Of a stretch of DNA of 14,809 nt, positions 1 to 6,609 are shown piece by piece. The notes beneath the pieces are model-generated. The model was given only the letters and a program-made list of their open reading frames with translations. It was not told the DNA's origin and ran no database searches. The position numbers were made by a program, and so were the translations under genes. Positions within the stretch are counted from its first letter, which is position 1. Each line of letters starts with the position of its first letter. The stretch comes from CAISGS01 sp044346445 (GTDB lineage: Bacteria; Pseudomonadota; Alphaproteobacteria; Caulobacterales; Caulobacteraceae): positions 1-14,809 of the forward strand of contig JBIIZD010000074.1 of assembly GCA_044346445.1 (NCBI GenBank), in the 5' to 3' direction.

Positions 1-103
1 GCCCAGGCGCGCTGCCCTCGCTGCAACCCAAGCCCCCAACCCCTAGCAATCGCCGGTACTTCCCCCAAAGGGGGAAGATTTATCTGAGCCTCGCAAGCAG
101 ATT
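1..103. other. Left edge, no gene recognised
   Basis: This sequence lies downstream of pccA and contains no gene I can recognise. Frame 1 on the plus strand is open from the window edge to a TGA at 85-87 and reads a C-P-R-C followed by a low-complexity Pro-rich tail. That could be the last residues of a plus-strand gene beginning outside the window, or chance. The only clear structure is the hairpin at 59-77, listed separately. Confidence 0.3.
59..77 (-). terminator. Strong hairpin after pccA, possible terminator
   Basis: CTTCCCCC (59-66) and GGGGGAAG (70-77) form a perfect 8-bp stem with a 3-nt loop, beginning 26 nt after the pccA stop codon. Position and strength fit the end of the pccA transcript. 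Neither strand shows a real U-tract after the stem: the minus strand continues TACCGG and the plus strand ATTTATCTG. It may therefore be a 3'-end stabiliser, or a terminator for a plus-strand gene entering from the left. It is seen as structure; the terminator role is inferred. Confidence 0.45.
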
Positions 104-2119
104 TTAAGCGAACTCGACCAGGACCTCATCGGCGGCGACGCTGTCGCCGGACTTGGCACCGACTTCCTTGACCACACCATCGCGGTCAGCCCGAATGATG
201 TTTTGCATCTTCATGGCCTCGATGATGCAGACAATCTCGCCTTCCTTGACCTCTTGGCCAAGCGCCACATCCATGGAGACGACCAGGCCCGGCATGGGCG
301 AGATCACCAGCTTGGAGGTATCGGCGGCCAGCTTCGGCGGCAGGCGCTTGTGCAGTTCGGCCGAATGCGGCGTCAGGACCAGCACCGAAGCCTTGGCGGC
401 ACGGTGGCGAATGACAAAGCCCTCTGCCGCAGGCTCGACGGCCACGGTAAAGGCCCGGCCATCGAGAAGGCCCTTAAAGGTTGGCCGGCCTGGACGCCAA
501 TCCAGCGTTTCAAGCAAAAGGCTCCTGCCCTCACCGCTCAAGGCAATCTCCAGCTTGTCACCCACCGGGTTGAGCGTAACGGGCCGCTCCTTTTTGCCGA
601 CAAAGACTGACCAGTCACTGCGCACCGGGGCCAGATCAAGGCTATCTGGATTGATGCGCGCGCGGGCGGCATAGACCCTGTGCATGGCAGCGGCCACCGC
701 GGTCATGACATCGGTCTGGAAGTCGGTCGGCACGGTGCCGTTAAAGCCCTCTGGAAACTCATCGACAATATAATTGGTCGATAATTGGCCAGACTTGAAC
801 CGGTCCTGATCCATCACGGCGGCGAGGAAGGGGATGTTTTGACCCAGACCCTCAATATGGAAGTCTTCCAGCGCCCGGCCCATCCCAGCAACGGCGGCTT
901 CGCGCGTTGGCGCCCAGGTGCAGAGCTTGGAGATCATAGGGTCGTAATACATGGAGATCTCGTCGCCTTCACGCACGCCTGCATCATTGCGCACCGTATA
1001 GGCCCCCAGATGCGACGAGCCATGCTGGCCCTCTGACGGCGGGTCATAACGCACCAGACGGCCAATCGAGGGCAGGAATTTGCGATAGGGATCTTCCGCA
1101 TAGATCCGGCTCTCAATCGCCCAGCCCTTGATCGTGAGGTCTTCTTGTTTGAAGGCCAGGGCCTCGCCATAGGCGACCCGGATCATCTGCTCGACCAGGT
1201 CCAGACCGGTAATCAGCTCGGTGACTGGGTGCTCGACCTGCAGGCGGGTATTCATTTCGAGGAAATAAAAGCTCTTGTCCTGACCGGCAACAAATTCAAC
1301 CGTACCGGCACTGTCATAGCCAACGGCCTGAGACAGGGCCACGGCCTGTGCCCCCATGGCGGCGCGGGTTTCGGGGTCGAGCAGGGGCGACGGGGCCTCT
1401 TCAATGACCTTTTGATTGCGGCGCTGGATCGAGCATTCGCGCTCGAACAGGTGCACCACATTGCCGTGCTTATCGCCCAGCACCTGAATCTCGATATGGC
1501 GCGGGCTGGTGATGAATTTTTCGATGAAGATGCGGTCATCGCCAAACGCGCCCTTGGCCTCGGCGCGCACGGCGGGAAAGCCTTCCTCGACATCCTTGCG
1601 GTTCCAGGCCACGCGGATACCCTTGCCGCCGCCGCCAGCACTGGCCTTGATCATGACCGGATAGCCGATCTCCTCGGAAATTTGCACCGCATGGGCAGTG
1701 TCGGCAATCTCGCCAATATGGCCGGGCACGCAGGATACATTGGCCGCAGCCGCGAACTTCTTGCTTTCGATCTTGTCGCCCATGGCCGAGATGGCGGCGG
1801 CATTGGGGCCGATAAAGACAATGCCCTCATCCTTACAGCGCTGCGCAAATTCTGCCTTTTCAGACAGAAAGCCAAAGCCGGGGTGAACGGCCTGCGCGCC
1901 CGTCTGCTTACAGGCGGCGATAATCTTGTCGGCAATCAGATAGGATTCGGACGCAGGTGCCGGACCGATAAACACGGTCTCATCGGCCATTTCGACCGCC
2001 AGACTGCCCGCATCGGCTTCGGAATAGACCACCACGGTCTTGATGCCCATGCGCCGAGCGGTCTTGATAATGCGAACGGCGATTTCGCCGCGATTGGCGA
2101 TCAAGATTTTGGAAAACAT
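104..2119 (-). CDS. pccA: Propionyl-CoA carboxylase, biotin-containing alpha subunit
   Basis: This 671-residue subunit carboxylates its own biotin with ATP and bicarbonate. The beta subunit then transfers the carboxyl group to propionyl-CoA, giving (S)-methylmalonyl-CoA in the cytosol. The biotin carboxylase part comes first (about 1-450): N-terminal KILIANRGEIAVRI, ATP-grasp glycine loop GGGGKGIR (162-169), ERECSIQRRNQK (226-237) and EMNTRLQVEHPVTE (288-301). A middle region of about 150 residues matches the BT domain expected to dock the beta subunit. A C-terminal biotinyl domain follows, with EAMKMQN and the biotinyl lysine at K637, 34 residues before the end as usual. Length and N-terminus match alphaproteobacterial PccA rather than the shorter AccC. 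The ATG at 2119 has AAGGTC a few bases upstream (2124-2129). The partner pccB is nearby on the same strand, but msrB lies between them, so pccA probably has its own promoter in 2120-2332. Confidence 0.95.
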   Translation of the reverse strand: MFSKILIANRGEIAVRIIKTARRMGIKTVVVYSEADAGSLAVEMADETVFIGPAPASESYLIADKIIAACKQTGAQAVHPGFGFLSEKAEFAQRCKDEGIVFIGPNAAAISAMGDKIESKKFAAAANVSCVPGHIGEIADTAHAVQISEEIGYPVMIKASAGGGGKGIRVAWNRKDVEEGFPAVRAEAKGAFGDDRIFIEKFITSPRHIEIQVLGDKHGNVVHLFERECSIQRRNQKVIEEAPSPLLDPETRAAMGAQAVALSQAVGYDSAGTVEFVAGQDKSFYFLEMNTRLQVEHPVTELITGLDLVEQMIRVAYGEALAFKQEDLTIKGWAIESRIYAEDPYRKFLPSIGRLVRYDPPSEGQHGSSHLGAYTVRNDAGVREGDEISMYYDPMISKLCTWAPTREAAVAGMGRALEDFHIEGLGQNIPFLAAVMDQDRFKSGQLSTNYIVDEFPEGFNGTVPTDFQTDVMTAVAAAMHRVYAARARINPDSLDLAPVRSDWSVFVGKKERPVTLNPVGDKLEIALSGEGRSLLLETLDWRPGRPTFKGLLDGRAFTVAVEPAAEGFVIRHRAAKASVLVLTPHSAELHKRLPPKLAADTSKLVISPMPGLVVSMDVALGQEVKEGEIVCIIEAMKMQNIIRADRDGVVKEVGAKSGDSVAADEVLVEFA

Positions 2120-2180
2120 AAAAGACCTTGCCCCGTCATCGAACTGTTTGACGCCAAGGGGTTAGCGGCCATGGCGACGG

Positions 2181-2214
2181 TTTGCAAATCTCTAGAGCGG
2201 ATATTGCGCAATAT
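2181..2214. promoter_or_regulatory. Two palindromic candidate operators upstream of pccA
   Basis: TTTGCAAA (2181-2188) and the 14-nt perfect palindrome ATATTGCGCAATAT (2201-2214) have centres 23 nt apart, 62-97 nt before the pccA start. PccR of Rhodobacter sphaeroides, an ScfR-family regulator of propionyl-CoA carboxylase, is known to bind a pair of TTTGCAAA sites separated by 4 nt. Only one exact copy is present here and the spacing differs. The second palindrome has the related core TTGCGCAA. Regulation by a PccR-like protein is an inference; no such gene lies in the window. Confidence 0.4.
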
Positions 2215-2272
2215 TAGGCAAGATTTTTCGTAAAATCGTCCGACCAACCCCTATGGCGCAAGGACTAGCCCC

Positions 2273-2302
2273 GCGACAAATCAGATTTGCAGCCTATATA
2301 CT
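2273..2302 (+). promoter_or_regulatory. Candidate sigma-70 type promoter of msrB
   Basis: GCGACA (2273-2278) matches TTGACA in 4 of 6 positions. TATACT (2297-2302) matches TATAAT in 5 of 6, with an 18-nt spacer. A TATATA at 2295-2300 offers a 16-nt alternative. Transcription would start near 2308, leaving a short leader with AAGGAA (2320-2325) as the ribosome binding site 7 nt before the ATG. Confidence 0.45.
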
Positions 2303-2332
2303 GCTCCAAACCCCGATTGAAGGAACCACGCC

Positions 2333-2770
2333 ATGTCGGATACGCCCGCAAAATCGGCCCTTGGCCACGACCTTTCCCCCCTGTCTGAGGACGAACGCGC
2401 AAGGCTGGAGGCAGGCTTGAGCGCCGACGAGCGTGAAGTCTTGCTGCATCACGGCACCGAGGCCCCCTTCTGCGGCGGCCTGCTCAATCAGAAAAAGCCG
2501 GGCACCTATGGCTGCCGCCTATGCGGCCTGCCCCTGTTTCGGGCTGAGACCAAATTTGAGTCTGGCACAGGCTGGCCCAGCTTTTATGCCCCGATCGATC
2601 CAGACCATGTGCGCCTGATCGAGGACAATTCCTATGGCATGCGGCGCGTGGAAACGGTCTGCGCCAAGTGCGGCAGCCATCAGGGGCACGTCTTCCCCGA
2701 TGGCCCACCCCCGACCCGCCTGCGCTATTGCATCAATTCGGTATCGCTAGACTTTGTCGCCGACGACTAG
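2333..2770 (+). CDS. msrB: Peptide-methionine (R)-S-oxide reductase MsrB
   Basis: This 145-residue enzyme reduces the R-epimer of methionine sulfoxide in oxidised proteins, using a catalytic cysteine that is recycled by thioredoxin. The full SelR/MsrB fold is visible: HGTEAPFCGGLL (40-51), zinc-binding pairs C61/C64 (CRLCG) and C110/C113 (CAKCG), ESGTGWPSF (76-84), SHQGHVFPDGP (115-125) and the active-site motif RYCINSVSL with C133. No signal peptide is seen, so the protein is cytosolic. The ATG at 2333 is preceded by AAGGAA at good spacing. It is the only plus-strand gene in the left 9.9 kb and sits between pccB and pccA. It ends 9 nt before the pccB stop codon, tail to tail. Confidence 0.95.
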   Translation: MSDTPAKSALGHDLSPLSEDERARLEAGLSADEREVLLHHGTEAPFCGGLLNQKKPGTYGCRLCGLPLFRAETKFESGTGWPSFYAPIDPDHVRLIEDNSYGMRRVETVCAKCGSHQGHVFPDGPPPTRLRYCINSVSLDFVADD

Positions 2771-2779
2771 GGCCCTGCC

Positions 2780-4312
2780 CTAGAGCGGGATATTATCGTG
2801 CTTTTTCCATGGATTGGTCAGGGTCTTGTGCTTGAGACTCTTTAAGGCCCGGATAATTCGGCGGCGCGTGCCGTGCGGCTTGATGACGTCATCAATATAG
2901 CCGCGTGAGGCGGCAACAAATGGATTGGCAAAACGCGCCTTGTATTCGGCTTCGCGCGCCGCCAGCTTTTCGGCATCGCCAATATCAGCGCGGAAAATGA
3001 TCTCCACCGCCCCCTTGGCGCCCATGACTGCGATTTCAGCGGTTGGCCAGGCATAATTGACATCGCCGCGCAGGTGCTTGGAACTCATCACATCATAGGC
3101 CCCGCCATAGGCCTTGCGGGTAATGACCGTAACCTTGGGTACGGTCGCCTCGGCATAGGCAAACAGGAGCTTGGCCCCGTGTTTGATCAGGCCGCCATAT
3201 TCCTGCTTGGTGCCGGGCATGAAGCCGGGCACATCGACCAGGGTGATGATGGGAATGCCGAACGCATCGCAAAAGCGCACAAACCGCGCGGCCTTGCGGC
3301 TGGCATCAATATCCAAGACCCCCGCCAGAACCTGAGGCTGGTTGGCGACAATGCCAATGCTCGCACCGTCCATGCGCGCAAAGCCGGTAATGATGTTCTT
3401 GGCAAAGTCCTTGCCGATCTCGAAAAAGTCCGCCTCATCGACCGTCTTGAGGATCAATTCCTTCATGTCATAAGGCTTGTTCGGATTGGTCGGGATCAGG
3501 GTGTCGAGCGAGGGCTCGTCACGCTCTGGATCGTCAAAGGTTGCCCGCACGGGCGGCTTTTCACGGTTGGACAAGGGTAGGAAATCGACCAGACGCCGGA
3601 CCTGGGTCATGGCTTCCAGATCATTCTCAAACGCGCCATCGGCCACGCCGGACTTGCCCGCATGCACCCGCGCCCCGCCAAGGTCTTCGGCCGAAACCGT
3701 CTCATTGGTGACGGTCTTGACCACGTCTGGACCGGTCACGAACATATAGCTGGTATCCTTCACCATAAAGATGAAGTCGGTCAGGGCCGGGGAATACACA
3801 TCGCCCCCAGCGCAGGGGCCCATGATCACGCTGATCTGGGGAATGACGCCGCTGGACAGCACATTTTCCATAAAGATGTCGGCATAACCGGCCAGGCTGT
3901 CGACGCCTTCTTGAATCCGCGCGCCGCCAGCATCGAACAGGCCAATCACCGGCGCACCATTGCGGGCGGCCATCTGCTGAACCTTTACGATCTTTTGGGC
4001 GTGGGTCATGGACAAGGAGCCACCGAACACGGTGAAGTCCTTGGAAAACACATAGACAAGCCGACCATTGATCGTGCCCCAGCCGGTTACGACGCCATCG
4101 CCGGGAACCTTTTGGTTCTCCATGCCGAAATCGGAACAGCGGTGCTCGACAAACATGTCGTATTCTTCGAACGAGCCTTCATCGAGCAGAACATCTATTC
4201 GCTCGCGCGCGGTCAGCTTGCCCTTGGCATGTTGCGCGGCAATCCGCTTTTCGCCGCCGCCTTGGCGGGCCTGTTCACGGCGGTTTTCGAGCTCGTCGAG
4301 GATATGCTGCAT
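2780..4312 (-). CDS. pccB: Propionyl-CoA carboxylase, carboxyltransferase beta subunit
   Basis: This 510-residue subunit transfers the carboxyl group from biotin on PccA to propionyl-CoA. It has the two crotonase-like halves of the acyl-CoA carboxyltransferase family. The N-half shows GGSLSMTHAQKI (97-108), LFDAGGARIQEGVDSL (125-140) and PCAGGDVYSPA (166-176). The C-half shows NQPQVLAGVLDIDAS (324-338), LVDVPGFMPG (358-367) and RKAYGGAYDVMSSKH (399-413). G169-G170 and G404-A405 correspond to the two oxyanion-hole pairs. D407 sits where Streptomyces PccB has the Asp that favours propionyl-CoA. The C-terminus (PWKKHDNIPL) is the usual alphaproteobacterial one, so the gene is intact. The start fits the family N-terminus (MQHILDELENRREQARQGGG), although the ribosome binding site is weak. 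It follows atp12 by 112 nt, a gap with inverted repeats and a candidate promoter. Confidence 0.95.
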   Translation of the reverse strand: MQHILDELENRREQARQGGGEKRIAAQHAKGKLTARERIDVLLDEGSFEEYDMFVEHRCSDFGMENQKVPGDGVVTGWGTINGRLVYVFSKDFTVFGGSLSMTHAQKIVKVQQMAARNGAPVIGLFDAGGARIQEGVDSLAGYADIFMENVLSSGVIPQISVIMGPCAGGDVYSPALTDFIFMVKDTSYMFVTGPDVVKTVTNETVSAEDLGGARVHAGKSGVADGAFENDLEAMTQVRRLVDFLPLSNREKPPVRATFDDPERDEPSLDTLIPTNPNKPYDMKELILKTVDEADFFEIGKDFAKNIITGFARMDGASIGIVANQPQVLAGVLDIDASRKAARFVRFCDAFGIPIITLVDVPGFMPGTKQEYGGLIKHGAKLLFAYAEATVPKVTVITRKAYGGAYDVMSSKHLRGDVNYAWPTAEIAVMGAKGAVEIIFRADIGDAEKLAAREAEYKARFANPFVAASRGYIDDVIKPHGTRRRIIRALKSLKHKTLTNPWKKHDNIPL

Positions 4313-4339
4313 TTCAAAATCGCCCGTAAATTTTTTGGT

Positions 4340-4374
4340 GCAGGACGCTTAGCGGTCCGTCCTGCCACTGACAA
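4340..4374 (-). promoter_or_regulatory. Inverted repeat and weak candidate promoter before pccB
   Basis: GCAGGAC (4340-4346) and GTCCTGC (4359-4365) form a perfect 7-bp inverted repeat with a 12-nt centre. On the minus strand TTGTCA (4369-4374) matches the -35 consensus in 5 of 6 positions, and a poor -10 (TAAGCG, 4346-4351) lies 17 nt on. The repeat would lie across the spacer and -10, where a repressor site is often found. It could equally act as an RNA hairpin in the pccB leader, 27 nt before the start codon. On the minus strand it is followed by an A-run, not a U-run, so it is not a terminator. Confidence 0.3.
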
Positions 4375-4399
4375 GCACGGGCTTGCCCTTTAGCCGTGC
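4375..4399 (-). terminator. Stem-loop 25 nt downstream of atp12, possible weak terminator
   Basis: GCACGG (4375-4380) pairs with CCGTGC (4394-4399). Inside, GGGC (4379-4382) can alternatively pair with GCCC (4385-4388), so two competing folds are possible. It begins 25 nt after the atp12 stop on the minus strand and is followed by TTGTCAG rather than a U-run. It could weaken read-through from atp12 into pccB. This is seen as structure only; function is inferred. Confidence 0.25.
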
Positions 4400-4424
4400 A
4401 AAATCGCAAGATCAGGGGCGCGAT

Positions 4425-5147
4425 TTACCCCTTGAGGGCCAAAAACCAGCGTTCGAGTAGCAAGGCCTCTTGCTGCATCCAATCTGTGCGGGCCGCCGCC
4501 TCGTCATCAATCCCCCAGCGCTCCTCTTGAAAGGCCTGGTCCAGACGCGACAAGTCAAACGCTTCGCGACCGCTCAAGCGTCCGGTCTGCAAGGCCAGCG
4601 CCAAGACCGCCGAGCCAAACAAGGACGCGCCAAAAGCAAGGCCAGCCAGCGAAAAATCATCCAATTGCGCCGCCATAGCCTCGACCTTGGCCAGGGTCTC
4701 GGTCGGCTGGGCCTGATGAATAATGCCGTGGGTCTTGATCAGACCAAGCCCCAGTTCGGTATCTGCCCATTCCAATAGCGGGCCCCAATATTCTGTCTGC
4801 CGCGCAACCAGACCTTGGGGGGCATCGGCAAAATAGCAGATCAGATCCGAACCGGCATAGCGCCCGACCTCGGCCGCCGTCTCGGGCCGGGCCTTGCTGA
4901 CCATATCAATCACCGTATAGGCCAGCCTTGTCGCGCCCATGGATGGCAGGACAATAAGGTCCTGCTGCGCGGCCCACTCCTCGGCCAAGACCTGCGCCAA
5001 GGCCCTTGATGGGACAATCAGCTTCGCGCCTAAAGGGGTCTTGGGCGTGCGGCCATCCAGCGTTACGGCAAAGCCTTGATCGGCCTCGGCGACGCTGACC
5101 TGCTTATAAAAACGCTTAGGGCGTCCGGTGGTGTCATTGGCTCTCAT
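4425..5147 (-). CDS. atp12: ATP12 family chaperone for F1-ATPase assembly
   Basis: This 240-residue protein belongs to the ATP12 family. In mitochondria these chaperones bind the F1 alpha subunit during ATP synthase assembly, and alphaproteobacteria carry the same family. Recognisable blocks are KRFYKQVSVAE (11-21), FAVTLDGRTPKTPLGAKLIV (26-45), LAEEWAAQ (54-61), YAGSDLICYFADAPQGLVAR (97-116) and, near the end, QEERWGIDDEAAAR (207-220). No signal peptide or membrane segment is seen, so it is cytosolic. It starts 11 nt after the rluC stop, consistent with cotranscription. Its ribosome binding site is weak, which suggests coupling to rluC translation. In several relatives I recall a HAD hydrolase gene between rluC and atp12; none is present here. 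The family call is secure; the exact substrate in this organism is inferred. Confidence 0.92.
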   Translation of the reverse strand: MRANDTTGRPKRFYKQVSVAEADQGFAVTLDGRTPKTPLGAKLIVPSRALAQVLAEEWAAQQDLIVLPSMGATRLAYTVIDMVSKARPETAAEVGRYAGSDLICYFADAPQGLVARQTEYWGPLLEWADTELGLGLIKTHGIIHQAQPTETLAKVEAMAAQLDDFSLAGLAFGASLFGSAVLALALQTGRLSGREAFDLSRLDQAFQEERWGIDDEAAARTDWMQQEALLLERWFLALKG

Positions 5148-5158
5148 AATCAGCCCAA

Positions 5159-6163
5159 TCAGCGGTGACGCGGCGCTCTAAGGCTGGCCCCGCCCTTGGG
5201 GAAGGGCTCAGGATCAGCCTCATGCTCATCAAAGCCAAAATGGGCAAAACCAGCGCGCAGTTCGGCGCTGATCGGGGCCTCTATGATCAAGGTGCCGCTG
5301 GACGGATGCGGCACGGTCAAGCGCCTTGCATGCAGTTGCAGCTTCAAATGCCCAGACAGCTCGGCGGCCTTGTCGTCGCTATATTTGGGATCACCCAGGA
5401 TCGGGTGGCCAATCGCCTTCATATGCGCGCGCAGCTGATGGGTGCGGCCCGTATGCGGCCTCAGCGCCAGCCAAGCGGCCCGGTGCGCTGCCCGCGAAAT
5501 CATCACATATTCGGTCTCTGCCGGACTGCCCTGTGGGTCCTTGGGATCGCACGGCACGACCAATTCGCGATCGCCAACGCCCTTTTTGGCCAAGGGCATT
5601 TCGATAATGCCCTCACGTGGGTGCGGATTGCCAGACACAATCGCCCAATAGGTCTTTTGCGCCTTGCGCTTGGCAAACGCGCCCGACAAACGCGCCGCTG
5701 CGCTTGGCGTCTTGCCCAGGATCAGAACGCCGGATGTATCGCGATCAAGCCTGTGGACCAGACGCGGCCGGTCCAGCCCCTCGCCCCAGGCCGACAATAG
5801 CCGGTCAATATGGTGGATGGTCTTGGTGCCGCCCTGCACGGCCAGGCCCGCAGGCTTGTTCAAGGCCAAGACCTCGTCGTCCTCATAAAGGATCAGGGAC
5901 TTGGCATAGGCAATATCGCGGCCCGACAGGGTCTTTTTCTCGCCCGGATCGGGCGCATCAGGCAGGGGCGGCACGCGCACCTGACTGCCCGCCACCAGAT
6001 GGGTTTCAGCCTTGACCCGCGCGCCATCGACGCGGATCTGGCCCGAGCGGGTCATTTTCTGGATCTGGATATGGTTCAGATAGGGCCAGCGCCGCTTGAA
6101 CCAGCGATCCAGCCGTACCCCGTCTTCACCAGCATCCACATAGAGCGTGCGAACTTCTTTCAT
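5159..6163 (-). CDS. rluC: 23S rRNA pseudouridine synthase, RluC type with S4 domain
   Basis: This 334-residue enzyme converts specific uridines of 23S rRNA to pseudouridine; E. coli RluC modifies U955, U2504 and U2580. An N-terminal S4 RNA-binding domain is visible at about 16-66 (VRLDRWFKRRWPYLNHIQIQ, then GQIRVDGARVK). The RluA-type catalytic domain follows with LNKPAGLAVQGG (101-112) and RPRLVHRLDRDTSG (132-145), whose catalytic aspartate is D140, and then the RPHTGRTHQLRAHM block. The C-terminal tail of about 30 residues is charged and low in complexity. The start codon overlaps the crcB stop as ATGA (6160-6163), implying translational coupling, and atp12 follows after 11 nt. The RluC rather than RluD assignment rests on the domain layout and overall similarity, so the exact target uridines are inferred. 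Confidence 0.88.
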   Translation of the reverse strand: MKEVRTLYVDAGEDGVRLDRWFKRRWPYLNHIQIQKMTRSGQIRVDGARVKAETHLVAGSQVRVPPLPDAPDPGEKKTLSGRDIAYAKSLILYEDDEVLALNKPAGLAVQGGTKTIHHIDRLLSAWGEGLDRPRLVHRLDRDTSGVLILGKTPSAAARLSGAFAKRKAQKTYWAIVSGNPHPREGIIEMPLAKKGVGDRELVVPCDPKDPQGSPAETEYVMISRAAHRAAWLALRPHTGRTHQLRAHMKAIGHPILGDPKYSDDKAAELSGHLKLQLHARRLTVPHPSSGTLIIEAPISAELRAGFAHFGFDEHEADPEPFPKGGASLRAPRHR

Positions 6164-6543
6164 GCGAACACCCGCCGTGCCAGAATAAGGCCAGCAAACA
6201 AGGCTGCGACCGAAAGAACCACCGAGGCTGTGGCATAACCAAAAGCCTGACCAAACTTGTTTTTCTCAATCATCAGGGCCGTTTCCAGCGAAAAGGCTGA
6301 AAAGGTTGTAAAGCCGCCAAGGACCCCCACTCCGAACAATAGCCGCAGCCGCTCTTGATCGGCGCCGCCGCGATGGGCCAAAAACCCGACCAGCAAGCCC
6401 ATAGCCAATCCCCCGGCCAGATTGCAGATGAATGTGCCATAAGGCCAGGCCGTGCCCAGCCATCGCCCCGCGGCTGTGCCAACGGCGTATCGCGCCGCCG
6501 CACCTGCGCCGCCGCCAATAATAACGAAAACCAGTTTGCTCAT
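6160..6543 (-). CDS. crcB: Fluoride ion channel CrcB/Fluc
   Basis: This 127-residue membrane protein exports fluoride as a dual-topology dimer, protecting enzymes such as enolase and pyrophosphatase. Four hydrophobic helices are visible at about 3-20, 34-56, 67-90 and 98-123. Family signatures are GGGAGAAARYAVG (10-22), PYGTFICNLAGG (34-45) with the pore asparagine N41, and GGFTTFSAFSLE (76-87) with the phenylalanine pair F81/F84. The ATG at 6543 has AAGGGG just upstream on the minus strand. I see no fluoride riboswitch in the 65-nt leader, which is too short for one alongside its hairpin. The gene overlaps rluC by 4 nt and follows the S4-less synthase. Confidence 0.93.
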   Translation of the reverse strand: MSKLVFVIIGGGAGAAARYAVGTAAGRWLGTAWPYGTFICNLAGGLAMGLLVGFLAHRGGADQERLRLLFGVGVLGGFTTFSAFSLETALMIEKNKFGQAFGYATASVVLSVAALFAGLILARRVFA

Positions 6544-6584
6544 GGCCCCTTATGCGCTCACACGCTGTTTTTAGCAAACCGGCT

Positions 6585-6609
6585 GGCGGCGTATGGGCAT
6601 CATGCCGCC
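6585..6609 (-). other. Hairpin between the S4-less synthase and crcB
   Basis: GGCGGC (6585-6590) and GCCGCC (6604-6609) form a GC-rich stem of 6 bp, extendable by a G-U and a T-A pair, with a loop of about 9 nt. It touches the stop codon of the upstream gene (6609-6611). No U-run follows on the minus strand, so it is unlikely to terminate fully. It might stabilise the upstream message or set the expression ratio between the two genes. Confidence 0.3.

Larger units (their letters stand above)
2120..2332. promoter_or_regulatory. Divergent pccA-msrB control region
   Basis: This 213-nt non-coding stretch separates two genes reading away from each other, so it must hold both start regions unless distant promoters are used. 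It contains the palindromes TTTGCAAA (2181-2188) and ATATTGCGCAATAT (2201-2214), another TTTGCA (2286-2291) and the msrB promoter candidate at 2273-2302. On the minus strand a TAATAT (2210-2215) overlaps the longer palindrome and could be a pccA -10 element, although no convincing -35 lies upstream of it. Confidence 0.6.

Noticed and set aside
1145..2233. 362-codon plus-strand open frame opposite pccA
   Set aside because: It lies antisense to a clearly conserved enzyme, its translation resembles no family, and long antisense frames are expected in GC-rich genes with strong third-position bias.
3662..4393. 243-codon plus-strand open frame opposite pccB
   Set aside because: It is a shadow of the pccB codons extended into the leader; it has no recognisable motif.
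5165..5800. 211-codon plus-strand open frame opposite rluC
   Set aside because: It is antisense to conserved catalytic motifs and shows no domain of its own.
6544..6608. Fluoride riboswitch before crcB
   Set aside because: The gap is only 65 nt, partly taken by another hairpin, and I could not find the pseudoknot layout of the crcB motif.
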